Notes under the pieces: generated by a model
The model's database searches: none
What the model saw: the letters and a program-made list of their open reading frames with translations, nothing else
Told to the model about the DNA's origin: nothing
Shown: positions 7,560 to 14,938 of the stretch, piece after piece
Numbering within the stretch: position 1 is the first letter of the stretch
How the letters are laid out: every line of letters begins with the position of its first letter
Made by a program: the position numbers and the translations under genes
From: Candidatus Saccharimonadota bacterium
GTDB taxonomy: Bacteria > Patescibacteriota > Saccharimonadia > Saccharimonadales > Saccharimonadaceae
NCBI GenBank assembly: GCA_009778675.1
Contig: WRFU01000003.1
Span: 1 to 43,559 of the forward strand
Direction: 5' to 3'
Length of the DNA stretch: 43,559 nt

Positions 7560-8000
7560 ATGACTACCTTTACTGAAGCTGCAGAGTCGATAAAGAACGA
7601 TTTAGCTTTTGGCCTGGTTTCTTGTGCTTTTATGCTGGTCGCGATAGTTATCGCGATGTTCTACATTAGTCTTGCCCAGACTAAAGTGTTTCTCATTTTG
7701 GTATGTGGCATCCTATCAATTCTTGTCATGATTGCCATAATCAGGTCTTTAGTCAGGTCAAAAGATTTGGCAAGGCCATTGCACCATTGCACGATTACGC
7801 GCATCTGGACAAGAGAGGACGCAAAAACTGTTCTGTTGATAGACTTCGGCAATATGCGCTATGAAACACTAACTGTTAGTGCGAGTAGCGGGCAATTCGA
7901 AGTTGATCAGCCCATTGACGTACTTGAAGACAGCGGTAATATTATATTGTTGCAAGAAAACTCAATTTTATTAGTTGCTAAACCTAGTTTAGATCGCTAA
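7560..8000 (+). CDS. small membrane protein of unknown function
   Basis: 146 residues from the ATG at 7560, which is spaced well from AAAGGTG (7548). An in-frame GTG at 7551 would overlap that site and is rejected. Two transmembrane segments lie at about residues 18-40 (LVSCAFMLVAIVIAMFYISL) and 44-64. A soluble C-terminal part of about 80 residues (TRIWTREDAKTVLLIDFGN...) follows and looks beta-rich. I do not recognise a family. It has its own strong promoter (7475) and terminator (8019), so it is a single-gene unit. Confidence 0.7.
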   Translation: MTTFTEAAESIKNDLAFGLVSCAFMLVAIVIAMFYISLAQTKVFLILVCGILSILVMIAIIRSLVRSKDLARPLHHCTITRIWTREDAKTVLLIDFGNMRYETLTVSASSGQFEVDQPIDVLEDSGNIILLQENSILLVAKPSLDR

Positions 8001-8018
8001 TAGTACATCCCATAGCTA

Positions 8019-8059
8019 GAGCCTAGACCATGAAAAAATGGTGTAGGCTCAGTTTTTTT
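8019..8059 (+). terminator. Rho-independent terminator
   Basis: GAGCCTA pairs with TAGGCTC, with an inner ACCAT/ATGGT pair and a loop of six bases, followed by seven T. Confidence 0.92.
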
Positions 8060-8061
8060 GG

Positions 8062-8067
8062 TACAAT
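8062..8067 (+). promoter_or_regulatory. extended -10 promoter of tRNA-Trp
   Basis: TGG-TACAAT directly after the terminator; the tRNA starts 19 bases past the box. Confidence 0.55.
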
Positions 8068-8085
8068 TATTAGCGTAGCCGCTAA

Positions 8086-8162
8086 AGGGGCGTAGCTCAG
8101 TTGGCTAGAGTGTCGGTCTCCAAAACCGAAGGTCGTAGGTTCGAGCCCTACCGCCCCTGCCA
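8086..8162 (+). tRNA. tRNA-Trp (anticodon CCA)
   Basis: Acceptor AGGGGCG pairs with CGCCCCT. The anticodon loop CTCCAAA gives CCA. Discriminator G and CCA are encoded. The anticodon cannot read UGA by normal pairing, in keeping with UGA as a stop here. Confidence 0.95.
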
Positions 8163-8177
8163 AATTGGTATAATTAT

Positions 8178-8720
8178 ATGATTATTGAGGATCAGGATTT
8201 AGGTAAGATTACCGTACGGCGTAATTCATCGACAGCGCAGATTAAATTCTCGCTTAGCACAAAAGGCAATATTAATATGTCGGTACCACGTTATTTGCCA
8301 GGGTTTTATTTACAGCGTTTAATTCGTAATTCTAAGCCCGAATTAATTCGCATGAAAAGCAAATATACGCCGCAAAACAGACTAACGGCGGCAGAAGTTA
8401 AAGCCGCCGATAAAAAAGCTCGCCAGTTATTACCAATACGTTTAGACAGTTTGGCTAAACAGTACGGCTACAAGTACAATAAAGTGCGTTTGTCGCACGC
8501 TACAACGCGTTGGGGTAGCTACAGCAGCCGCGGCACAGTTAGTTTGAATGTTGGCTTAATCCGTTTACCAGATGAGTTAATTGATTATGTATTAATTCAT
8601 GAACTGGTGCATAGTAAACATATGAACCATAGCGCTGCTTTTTGGCAAGAAGTGGCTAGCCATGTGCCTGATTACAAAAATAAGCGCAAGCAAATTGCAA
8701 AATATCGACCTTTAGCGTAA
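8178..8720 (+). CDS. YgjP/DUF45 family metal-dependent hydrolase
   Basis: 180 residues. The zinc-binding motif is HELVHSKHMNHSAAFW (HExxH plus a downstream H), preceded by TTRWGSYSSRGTVSLNVGLIRLP, the hallmark of the YgjP-like (WLM/SprT-related) family. Characterised relatives include a UTP pyrophosphatase in E. coli; others are presumed peptidases. The function here is open. TGG-TATAAT (8169-8174) is only 3 bases before the ATG, closer than in the leaderless genes, so the transcript start is unclear. A histidine kinase follows 10 bases after its stop. Confidence 0.85.
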   Translation: MIIEDQDLGKITVRRNSSTAQIKFSLSTKGNINMSVPRYLPGFYLQRLIRNSKPELIRMKSKYTPQNRLTAAEVKAADKKARQLLPIRLDSLAKQYGYKYNKVRLSHATTRWGSYSSRGTVSLNVGLIRLPDELIDYVLIHELVHSKHMNHSAAFWQEVASHVPDYKNKRKQIAKYRPLA

Positions 8721-8730
8721 TCTAGTAGTA

Positions 8731-10065
8731 ATGACAAGGGGTGGCAATAAACGCAGACATAACGAAGATATTTTAAAGGTTTTCTTGTGGTGCTGTTTAG
8801 GCTTAGCAATTGTTATAGTAGCTTACGATGGTCTGCTAGCGATTGGTTTTGGCACGCGACCAGCCTGGTTTAACAGCTGGATGGCTTTTGCCGGATCGGG
8901 CGTGTTAACACTATGTGCTGTGGGCACTTTAGCCTGGTTATATGCAGTTAACCAAAGGCAATTTAATGCCCATGAACAACTAAAAAGCCGCGAACGTTTA
9001 CAAAGTGAGCGGCTGCTAACCGTTATTAATAATATAAATTACGCTGTTTTAAACATTACACCACGCGGTACTATCAAAATGTATAATTCTGCCACGCTGA
9101 TACTTTTGGATACAAACGATAATTTAAATAATAAAAATATCGATGCTGTGCTTAAATTGGTTGATTCTACTGGTAAGCTCGTGAGATTGTCGAATATTGT
9201 GGTTGGTCATAAAATGATCGATCGTGATGATTTAATTTACGTTTTGTCGGATGGTCAAAAAATTAATATACATTTAACTTGTGTGCCCGTACGTGGTTCG
9301 TATGGGGCGACCGAAAAAGCACTAGGTGGTGTAATTATGACCTTGCGCGATATTACCAAAGCTAAAACTCTAGATGATGAAAAAGACGAGTTTATAAGTG
9401 TGGTTAGCCATGAATTACGTACACCTGTAACTATCGCCGAAGGTTCACTTAGCAATTTGCAGGCTTATATCGAGCGCGGTATAAGCGATAGCGCTCAATT
9501 TAAAGCGGCTGTTGATACCGCCCACGAACAAGTGATCTTTTTGGCAAAAATGATTAATGATTTAAGCACACTTAGCCGGGCGGAACGTGATGTTGGCGCT
9601 GATTTAGAAACTATTAAAATTACAGAGCTACTAGCAGACTTGTACCGAAAATACCAGCCCGAGGCTAAAGCAAAAGGTTTAGCGCTCGACTTAGATCTGA
9701 ACAATGCCGCTGGTAGTATAAAAGTTAGCCGACTATATATAGAAGAGCTGTTACAAAACTTAGTCACTAATGCTATAAAATATACCGCACATGGTAGTGT
9801 CACGCTAAGTGCCAAAACGACTGCGGCGGTGACGGAATTTGCGGTGACTGATACTGGTATCGGTATTAGTAAGCCGGATCAAAAACGTATTTTTGATAAG
9901 TTTTATCGTAGTGAAGATTATCGTACCCGTGAAACGAGTGGCTCCGGGTTAGGTTTATACGTATCTAATCAGCTAGCTAATAAAATGGGCGGCGAATTGA
10001 CTTTGGATAGCAGATTGAACCATGGCTCGACGTTTACGTTTGTTTTGCCTAAAAATAAATCCTGA
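8731..10065 (+). CDS. sensor histidine kinase with PAS domain
   Basis: 444 residues. Two transmembrane segments (about 15-37 and 48-70) have almost no external loop, so it probably senses within the membrane or cytoplasm. A PAS-like domain lies at about 90-210. The HisKA box FISVVSHELRTPVTIAE has its phospho-accepting His at about 227. The ATPase N-box NLVTNAIKYT, G1 DTGIGI, F-box and G2 GSGLGLY are all present. No response regulator is adjacent. The stop codon TGA lies inside a REP-like palindrome (10059), so the repeat sets the C-terminus (KNKS). Confidence 0.93.
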   Translation: MTRGGNKRRHNEDILKVFLWCCLGLAIVIVAYDGLLAIGFGTRPAWFNSWMAFAGSGVLTLCAVGTLAWLYAVNQRQFNAHEQLKSRERLQSERLLTVINNINYAVLNITPRGTIKMYNSATLILLDTNDNLNNKNIDAVLKLVDSTGKLVRLSNIVVGHKMIDRDDLIYVLSDGQKINIHLTCVPVRGSYGATEKALGGVIMTLRDITKAKTLDDEKDEFISVVSHELRTPVTIAEGSLSNLQAYIERGISDSAQFKAAVDTAHEQVIFLAKMINDLSTLSRAERDVGADLETIKITELLADLYRKYQPEAKAKGLALDLDLNNAAGSIKVSRLYIEELLQNLVTNAIKYTAHGSVTLSAKTTAAVTEFAVTDTGIGISKPDQKRIFDKFYRSEDYRTRETSGSGLGLYVSNQLANKMGGELTLDSRLNHGSTFTFVLPKNKS

Positions 10066-10155
10066 AACAAGTTCAGGATGACTAGGGTAGTGTTCAGGAT
10101 GACGAGGGTAGGGTTTAGGATGACGAGTATGAGGGATCAGAATGACGTGGCTAGC
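10059..10155 (+). repeat. REP-like element A with a 21-bp tandem tail
   Basis: The palindrome TCCTGAAA-CAAG-TTCAGGA (10060-10078) overlaps the histidine kinase stop codon. Four copies of a 21-bp unit of the form GTTCAGGATGACnAGGGTAGn start at 10071, 10092, 10113 and, one base out of step, 10135. The tail reaches into the last bases of the convergent glycosyltransferase gene. Confidence 0.85.
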
Positions 10156-11272
10156 GCTTATAGATAGTGCGGCCTTTCCAGCTCAATGTGCCCCGCCAGC
10201 GTTTGAATAACGATGCTATTAATATAATAAGTTCTTGTGCGGCAATAACTGGCCAAAGCAGCGCACCTAACAGCGTGCCTTTAGACCAAGCTAGCCGCAG
10301 ATACATAAAATAAAGTAACATAAGTATTAATATGAACGAGGCAGTTGCCCAGATTAAAATATTGCTCGTGGGCATAACGATAATGTGGAGCAATGCCAGT
10401 AGTGGTGTATTAATAATTATTAGAATAAGTAGGGCGTAGCAGAATTTGAATATATTACTACAGACCGTTAAGCCGTAAGTGCGGGTAGCGGCTTCTACCT
10501 GGCTAGACCATTTCTTTTCGAAGCTAACACCAGTCTTGCGGCCGACTAGCAGGCAATAATCGTTACTTTTGGCTGTTATTTGCGCCATATGGCGTTCGGC
10601 TAGAATATCGTTCTTAAAATCTGTAAAACCACCAATTTCGTGTAATAATAGCTGACGGTTAATCATCCATGCGCCTGTTATCGCCCCTGGGGCATGTTTA
10701 TTATTAAAAATAACTTCTTGCAAAAAGCGTAATGGCGCAAATAGTACACTTAGGCGATAATTATCGGTTCTAACTGGTAAAATACTTAACATTTCGGCGT
10801 GTTTTTGTGATAGGTAAGCCACTAATTGCGAAATTGTATCTGGTGCAATGTGGGTATCAACACTAATGTAAAAAACATACTTACCGCTGGCTTGTTCGAG
10901 TAGACGCTGATAGGCATAATTACGACCCATCCAGCCTTCGGGCAGCGCGCCACCTTCGACGAACCGAATGCCGCTAGCCGCAAAGGATTTGATTAAAACC
11001 GATGTGTTGTCAACCGATTCGTCATCTAGCACGATAACTTCTAATTTGGGATAATCACTGGCGATTACGGCCTCTAGGCAGCTATCTAAGGCGTGTTCTT
11101 CGTTACGGGCAGCAATGCAAATGCTAACACTCGGCCGCTCTTCTAGCGCAGGCTGCTTTAATTTTTTGGGCTGAAAATAGAAATGTTTGTAAGCATAGAT
11201 TAGTTTTGTCAATATATAAATCGTAAGTATTGTGCAACTAATAATCAAAAATATCCATAAAAAATCTAGCAT
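10151..11272 (-). CDS. membrane glycosyltransferase, family 2
   Basis: 373 residues. An N-terminal transmembrane anchor (residues 3-26) is followed by the GT2 nucleotide-sugar fold. VSICIAARNEE, IVLDDESVDNT and the D-x-D-like SVDTH are visible, then several C-terminal membrane segments (about 270-355). This layout resembles CrtQ- and hopanoid-type GT2 enzymes that act on lipid or polyisoprenoid acceptors. Acceptor and sugar are unknown. It overlaps no gene but starts 2 bases after the DMT transporter stop, so the two form an operon. Confidence 0.85.
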   Translation of the reverse strand: MLDFLWIFLIISCTILTIYILTKLIYAYKHFYFQPKKLKQPALEERPSVSICIAARNEEHALDSCLEAVIASDYPKLEVIVLDDESVDNTSVLIKSFAASGIRFVEGGALPEGWMGRNYAYQRLLEQASGKYVFYISVDTHIAPDTISQLVAYLSQKHAEMLSILPVRTDNYRLSVLFAPLRFLQEVIFNNKHAPGAITGAWMINRQLLLHEIGGFTDFKNDILAERHMAQITAKSNDYCLLVGRKTGVSFEKKWSSQVEAATRTYGLTVCSNIFKFCYALLILIIINTPLLALLHIIVMPTSNILIWATASFILILMLLYFMYLRLAWSKGTLLGALLWPVIAAQELIILIASLFKRWRGTLSWKGRTIYKR

Positions 11273-11274
11273 AC

Positions 11275-12303
11275 TTATTCTACCATCAACTCAGGCTCGG
11301 GGTCTTTATTTTTATAACGAATACCAAAACGATGTCGGTGCATATGTTTGTGACCTTCGGCGACGTAAATTCCAATTAGCATTAATAATCCACCACCAAT
11401 AAGTTCTGGCGATAGTTTTTCGCCTAAAACAACCAATGGCAGCATAATTCCAAGAATAGTGTTTAGATATTCAATGCCTCCGGCTACAGCTGCGTCAATG
11501 TGACGATAACTGCTGACGCTCAATATGCGGCTTAATATCCCCACGATTAATCCGTTGAATAGCACAATTAGCCACCCTGTCCAATTAAGTGATCGGATTT
11601 GTTCCAGCATTGGCACTTTGCTGAATGCTAGACCACCCATGATTGCTAGTATGATTGTTACGAAACCAGATAGTATAACGACTACAAAAATTGGTACACC
11701 TTGTTCGCGGCTTCGGCGTAAATAAACCAGCGCCAATGCATATAGCACACTGTTGGCAAGAGCAAAGAGTATTTGTAAAACATTAAAACTAGAACTCATG
11801 GCTTTACCAGCTATCGCTGGCAGAGCTACGGCCAAGAGCCCGCCAATGGCAGCTACCACTATGCCTAATTTGGCGCGTCGCTTAATTTTTTCATGGATGA
11901 TTTTTGCCACAAATACGACCAAAAGTATAGGGGTGAGCAAAGCTACAATTTGCACATGACTAGCTGGGCCTAAGTAAATAGCAATAGCAAAAGCAACCGT
12001 GCAGGATCCTAAACAAACAGCCGCAATTAAAATATCTTTTTTAGCTTTTTTAATTTGTTTACGATATCGCACAGAAGCAACAGTGACTGTTGGTAGTAAC
12101 GCTATTACAAGCACGATACTTCTAAGCAGTGGCATAGTAAAACCATCAATTTGGCTAGTAGCAATTTTTAGAAATAAAGCATTAGGCGAAGTAATCAAGG
12201 CCGAAAACAGGCCAACAAACAACCACCACGCATAACGACGATTTTTAGATTTTTGTCTACTCACTCTACATGCGATAATACTCCGCTTATAATTATTTTG
12301 CAA
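11275..12303 (-). CDS. EamA/DMT-superfamily transporter
   Basis: About 342 residues from a TTG; a later GTG at residue 14 is possible. Roughly ten hydrophobic segments form two EamA repeats. GLFSALITSPNALFLKIA opens the first, and NSVLYALALVYLRRS starts the second. The family exports metabolites or takes up small solutes; the substrate is unknown. It is upstream of the GT2 gene and could supply a precursor, but that is guesswork. The start is uncertain because there is no Shine-Dalgarno site. Confidence 0.8.
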   Translation of the reverse strand: MQNNYKRSIIACRVSRQKSKNRRYAWWLFVGLFSALITSPNALFLKIATSQIDGFTMPLLRSIVLVIALLPTVTVASVRYRKQIKKAKKDILIAAVCLGSCTVAFAIAIYLGPASHVQIVALLTPILLVVFVAKIIHEKIKRRAKLGIVVAAIGGLLAVALPAIAGKAMSSSFNVLQILFALANSVLYALALVYLRRSREQGVPIFVVVILSGFVTIILAIMGGLAFSKVPMLEQIRSLNWTGWLIVLFNGLIVGILSRILSVSSYRHIDAAVAGGIEYLNTILGIMLPLVVLGEKLSPELIGGGLLMLIGIYVAEGHKHMHRHRFGIRYKNKDPEPELMVE

Positions 12304-12337
12304 TTGACATATTGTGCCAGGTGGCTTACACTAGCTA

Positions 12338-12360
12338 TTGACAATCTGCGTATGCAGATT
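12338..12360 (+). promoter_or_regulatory. secE promoter region with inverted repeat
   Basis: TTGACA (12338-12343) is followed by a perfect 7-bp inverted repeat AATCTGC-GTAT-GCAGATT (12343-12360) filling the spacer. The -10 is weak (TGTTTA or TTTAAT). It could be an operator or the start of a leader hairpin. Confidence 0.45.
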
Positions 12361-12380
12361 TGTTTAATTTAAGGAGCAAG

Positions 12381-12689
12381 ATGGCTAACGATAAAACCAA
12401 AGTCAAAGTTCTAAAATCGGGTGAAGATAAGCCTAAAAAAGTGGTCAAAAAAGCGCCAAACGTCGAAAAAAAGCCCGTAAAAGGGTTAAAAGTGCTACTT
12501 ATACCGCTGTTTGCTGTTGGGCGTTATCTTCGGGACTCTTGGGCAGAAATCCGTTTAGTCCGTTGGCCAAACCGTCGCGCTACCTGGAGCATGACATTAT
12601 CAGTTGTTATTTACACCTTGATTTTCTTTGTAATCATCATGATACTCGATGCGATATTTACATTTATATTTAATAAGGCTCTAGGCTAG
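12381..12689 (+). CDS. secE: preprotein translocase subunit SecE
   Basis: 102 residues from the ATG at 12381, which follows AAGGAG by 4 bases; an upstream in-frame TTG at 12360 is rejected because it precedes that site. The basic N-terminus leads into the conserved amphipathic segment YLRDSWAEIRLVRWPNRRATW and a single transmembrane helix (VVIYTLIFFVIIMILDAIF). SecE clamps SecY in the translocon. The pairing with nusG, 7 bases downstream, is universal in bacteria and confirms the call. Confidence 0.95.
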   Translation: MANDKTKVKVLKSGEDKPKKVVKKAPNVEKKPVKGLKVLLIPLFAVGRYLRDSWAEIRLVRWPNRRATWSMTLSVVIYTLIFFVIIMILDAIFTFIFNKALG

Positions 12690-12696
12690 GAGGCAT

Positions 12697-13242
12697 ATGG
12701 CAAAAGATCGATACGATTCAACTCGCGCATGGTACGCAATTAACACTTACAGTGGCCACGAAGATAAGGTAGCGGACAGTATTAAACAACGGACTCGCGG
12801 TGTAGATATGGCTGATAAAATCTTTGACGCTATTGTGCCAAAAGAAAAACAAATTGAAATTAAAAACGGCAAGCGTAAGGTCGTCGAGCGTAAGATTTTT
12901 CAGGGGTATGTGTTAGTAGAAATGAAGTTAACCGATGAAACTTGGTATATTATTCGCAACACGCCAGGGGTAACCGGTTTTGTTGGCAGTGGTGTTAGCC
13001 CCACACCAGTTAGTGAAAAAGAAATCGCCAAAATTAAAAAGCGCATGGGTGTAGAAGATCCGAAATATAGCATTAATTACGCGATTGGTGAAATTGTTAA
13101 TATTACTGACGGACCTTTTAAGGGCTTTGATGGCTCAATTAGCGAAATTGACCCTGTTAAAGGCAAGATTCGCGTAATGGTCAGCATGTTCGGCCGTGAC
13201 ACACCAGTAGAATTAGACGCGCTGCAAGTCAAAAAGTTGTAA
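12697..13242 (+). CDS. nusG: transcription termination/antitermination protein NusG
   Basis: 181 residues. The NGN domain begins WYAINTYSGHEDKVADSI and contains FQGYVLVEM and NTPGVTGFVG. The KOW domain lies at about 128-181 (GEIVNITDGPFKGFDGSISEID). NusG binds RNA polymerase and links it to Rho or the ribosome. A GGAGG site sits 4 bases before the ATG, at the end of secE. Normal length. Confidence 0.97.
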   Translation: MAKDRYDSTRAWYAINTYSGHEDKVADSIKQRTRGVDMADKIFDAIVPKEKQIEIKNGKRKVVERKIFQGYVLVEMKLTDETWYIIRNTPGVTGFVGSGVSPTPVSEKEIAKIKKRMGVEDPKYSINYAIGEIVNITDGPFKGFDGSISEIDPVKGKIRVMVSMFGRDTPVELDALQVKKL

Positions 13243-13279
13243 AATCTATAACTAATCTAAAAAATAGTATTAACGAAAA

Positions 13280-13319
13280 AACGACGCTCCCCTAACTATC
13301 CAGTATGGGGTTCGTCGTT
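13280..13319 (-). terminator. bidirectional terminator between nusG and the toxin-antitoxin pair
   Basis: AACGACG-CT-CCCC pairs with GGGG-TT-CGTCGTT. On the minus strand the stem is followed by a run of six T, so it best serves the relBE-like genes. For nusG the tail is poorer. Confidence 0.7.
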
Positions 13320-13349
13320 CTTCATTGATGGAATAGCAAATCTATCATT

Positions 13350-13556
13350 TTAAATCAGGCATCTTTTTAGGGTATTTTGTGATGATAATCGGCGAAAGAG
13401 TGATAGACTGCCCTTTAGTTGGTGATTGCGAAGTGATTTTTGACGAGGATCTTCCCGAAAAGAGACAATGGTATCGCGGACTTTCAATTGTACGGATTTT
13501 GGCAGCCTTTTTAGGTGCTTAAGAAAAACTTTGTCTTCATGGTAAGTAATTTGCAT
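13350..13556 (-). pseudogene. RelE/YafQ-type toxin, truncated or frameshifted
   Basis: 68 residues remain. The N-terminal part ITYHEDKVFLKHLKRLPKSVQLKVRDTIVSFREDPRQKSLRNHQLKG matches the RelE/YafQ mRNA-interferase fold. After LKG the reading changes to a sequence without the expected core strands (the usual G-x-R-S-I-x-I...Y-R-V/I-I-F). Full-length relatives have about 85-95 residues. A neighbouring frame gives a plausible but also degenerate ending, so a frameshift or small deletion is likely. It lies 22 bases after the antitoxin gene. Confidence 0.6.
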
Positions 13557-13578
13557 GGATTAGATTATGGCATAAGTG

Positions 13579-13866
13579 CTATTCTTTACCGGCAATAATG
13601 TTATCGAGGTGCTCTATAAACTCATCCCCGGTATAAGACTTTAACTTGCCAGCCTTATAGTCCGCCAAAGCTTCTTCGCGAACGGCCAGCAGTTCATTTA
13701 TATAGTCTTCGGAATAGTTATCGTCGTAAACGATATCCTCGCCACTGGCAAAGCGGCGCAAAGAATTATTTATAACGTCACTTAGACTAAGCCCTAGCTC
13801 TTTAGCGCGAGTCTGAGCGATTTTTTTGATTTTCGCATTAGTACGAATAGTAATTGTTGTATCCAT
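13579..13866 (-). CDS. RelB/DinJ family antitoxin
   Basis: 95 residues from the ATG at 13866. The ribbon-helix-helix part (MDTTITIRTNAKIKKIAQTRAKELGLSLSDVINNSLRRF) matches RelB/DinJ and binds DNA. The C-terminal part (ELLAVREEALADYKAGK) would wrap the toxin. An in-frame ATG at 13887 lies inside the promoter and is rejected. The -10 box at 13873-13878 is 6 bases from the chosen ATG, so the mRNA is leaderless. Such pairs usually repress their own promoter. The partner toxin looks damaged. Confidence 0.85.
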   Translation of the reverse strand: MDTTITIRTNAKIKKIAQTRAKELGLSLSDVINNSLRRFASGEDIVYDDNYSEDYINELLAVREEALADYKAGKLKSYTGDEFIEHLDNIIAGKE

Positions 13867-13872
13867 AACCTT

Positions 13873-13901
13873 AGTATAGTGCTGCATAGTAGCTATGTCA
13901 A
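13873..13901 (-). promoter_or_regulatory. consensus promoter of the antitoxin gene
   Basis: On the minus strand: TTGACA (13896-13901), 17-bp spacer, TATACT (13873-13878), then 6 bases and the ATG. Confidence 0.85.
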
Positions 13902-13939
13902 TACATTGTTATTACATAAATAATTAGGTTGTATAGCTA

Positions 13940-13968
13940 TTGCATTATATAGCTCAGTGTGCTATACT
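13940..13968 (+). promoter_or_regulatory. sortase gene promoter
   Basis: TTGCAT, 17-bp spacer ending AGTGTGC, TATACT. It is divergent from the antitoxin promoter, about 38 bp away. Confidence 0.75.
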
Positions 13969-14016
13969 GATAGTAATAAGGGCGGGTGTATTAGATAGTT
14001 AACAGGGAGGAGTCCT

Positions 14017-14745
14017 GTGGTTATTAATTATGCCAAAAAATTTGGTGGGCTAATAAGATCACTTATTTTAACTGTGTTAATTGTAACAGCGCCTATTTAT
14101 TTGGCTGTTAATATACTAGGTAACCATAATGCGCAAGCCGAAACCGATAAATCTGGTATAGAAACAATCATTAAGATTGACGCCACAGCTACAGTCGCCA
14201 AACTATCCGAAGTCGCTAAGCCAACACCTAAACAAACTGAAACGCCAACTGCTGGTACAACTAGCCAAACTAGCACTGCTTATTACGCTCCGACCCGCGT
14301 ATCGACTCCTACACCAGCACCTGGCCGTTATATTTCAATCCCAGCTATTGGTGTTAGCGCTCACTTAATTAACTTAGGTTTAACAGCCAGTGGTGCAGTT
14401 GATGCTCCGACTAATTTATATGATGCTGGCTGGTACACGGGCAGTGTAGCGCCAGGTAACCCTGGGGCAAGTTTTATTGATGGCCACAGTCCAGGTGTAT
14501 TCGGCAGGTTAAGTGCATTGGGCGCGGGTAGCATTATTACCGTGGGCTGGGACGGCCAAATATACAATTACCGAGTAACATCGGTACAAATTGTAGCGTT
14601 AGATCAAGTTAATATGGGTATGGCGGTGTACGGAATAGTCGGTGGTGGCAACCAAGGGTTGAACATTATGACATGTTACGGCACGTATTTGCCGGCTAAA
14701 GGTACTTACAGCCACCGCGTGATTGTTTATAGCGTACGCGTATAG
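14017..14745 (+). CDS. sortase
   Basis: 242 residues from a GTG spaced 5 bases after a GGGAGGAG Shine-Dalgarno region. A transmembrane anchor lies at about 13-33, then a Thr/Pro-rich linker to about 105. The sortase barrel starts at YISIPAIGVSAHLINLGL. Catalytic residues are visible: His at 157 (DGHSPG), Cys at 220 (IMTCYG) and Arg at 234 (SHRVIVYS). The compact form resembles class E/F-like enzymes. Sortases attach or polymerise surface proteins with a C-terminal sorting signal; no substrate gene is seen nearby. The stop codon lies inside an inverted repeat. Confidence 0.9.
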   Translation: MVINYAKKFGGLIRSLILTVLIVTAPIYLAVNILGNHNAQAETDKSGIETIIKIDATATVAKLSEVAKPTPKQTETPTAGTTSQTSTAYYAPTRVSTPTPAPGRYISIPAIGVSAHLINLGLTASGAVDAPTNLYDAGWYTGSVAPGNPGASFIDGHSPGVFGRLSALGAGSIITVGWDGQIYNYRVTSVQIVALDQVNMGMAVYGIVGGGNQGLNIMTCYGTYLPAKGTYSHRVIVYSVRV

Positions 14746-14844
14746 CTTGACGTTTGCTATTTGCCATTTTGGGCAGTCGGCTTTGGCCGAAGGCCAAAAC
14801 GCTCGGTCTGGAGGGCGAAAATGGTAAATAGTAAACGTCAAGCT
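14744..14844 (+). repeat. 101-bp inverted repeat C
   Basis: The left arm starts AGCTTGACGTTTGCTATTT and the right arm ends AAATAGTAAACGTCAAGCT; about 30 bp pair with three or four mismatches. The middle has a small hairpin (GGCTTTGGCCGAAGGCC). The left end overlaps the sortase stop codon. It is MITE-like in shape; no second copy is seen in the window. Confidence 0.85.
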
Positions 14845-14855
14845 TAAATGGCACC

Positions 14856-14938
14856 AATAATCTCAAACCAACCAGTCCAAGCAAATTTGCCCCAACCCCT
14901 AAAGGGGTATTGCTTGGCCCGGTCGGTTTAAAATTATT
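14856..14938 (+). repeat. palindromic element B between convergent genes
   Basis: The arms AATAAT...ATTATT, AAACC...GGTTT and CCAAGCAA...TTGCTTGG surround the core GCCCCAACCCCTAAAGGGG. It has the same core as the elements at 4181 and 34760 but different arms. It covers the stop codon of the minus-strand gene at 14937 and may act as a terminator in both directions. Confidence 0.85.

Noticed and set aside
8731-10065. Two-component pair with the histidine kinase at 8731
   Set aside because: No response regulator is next to it; the only regulator (40924) has its own kinase.
10151-12303. Carotenoid or hopanoid operon around the GT2 enzyme
   Set aside because: No squalene, phytoene or hopanoid synthesis genes are near; the GT2 and DMT genes alone do not define a pathway.
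13867-13887. Upstream ATG of the antitoxin gene at 13887
   Set aside because: It lies within the promoter, upstream of the expected transcript start.
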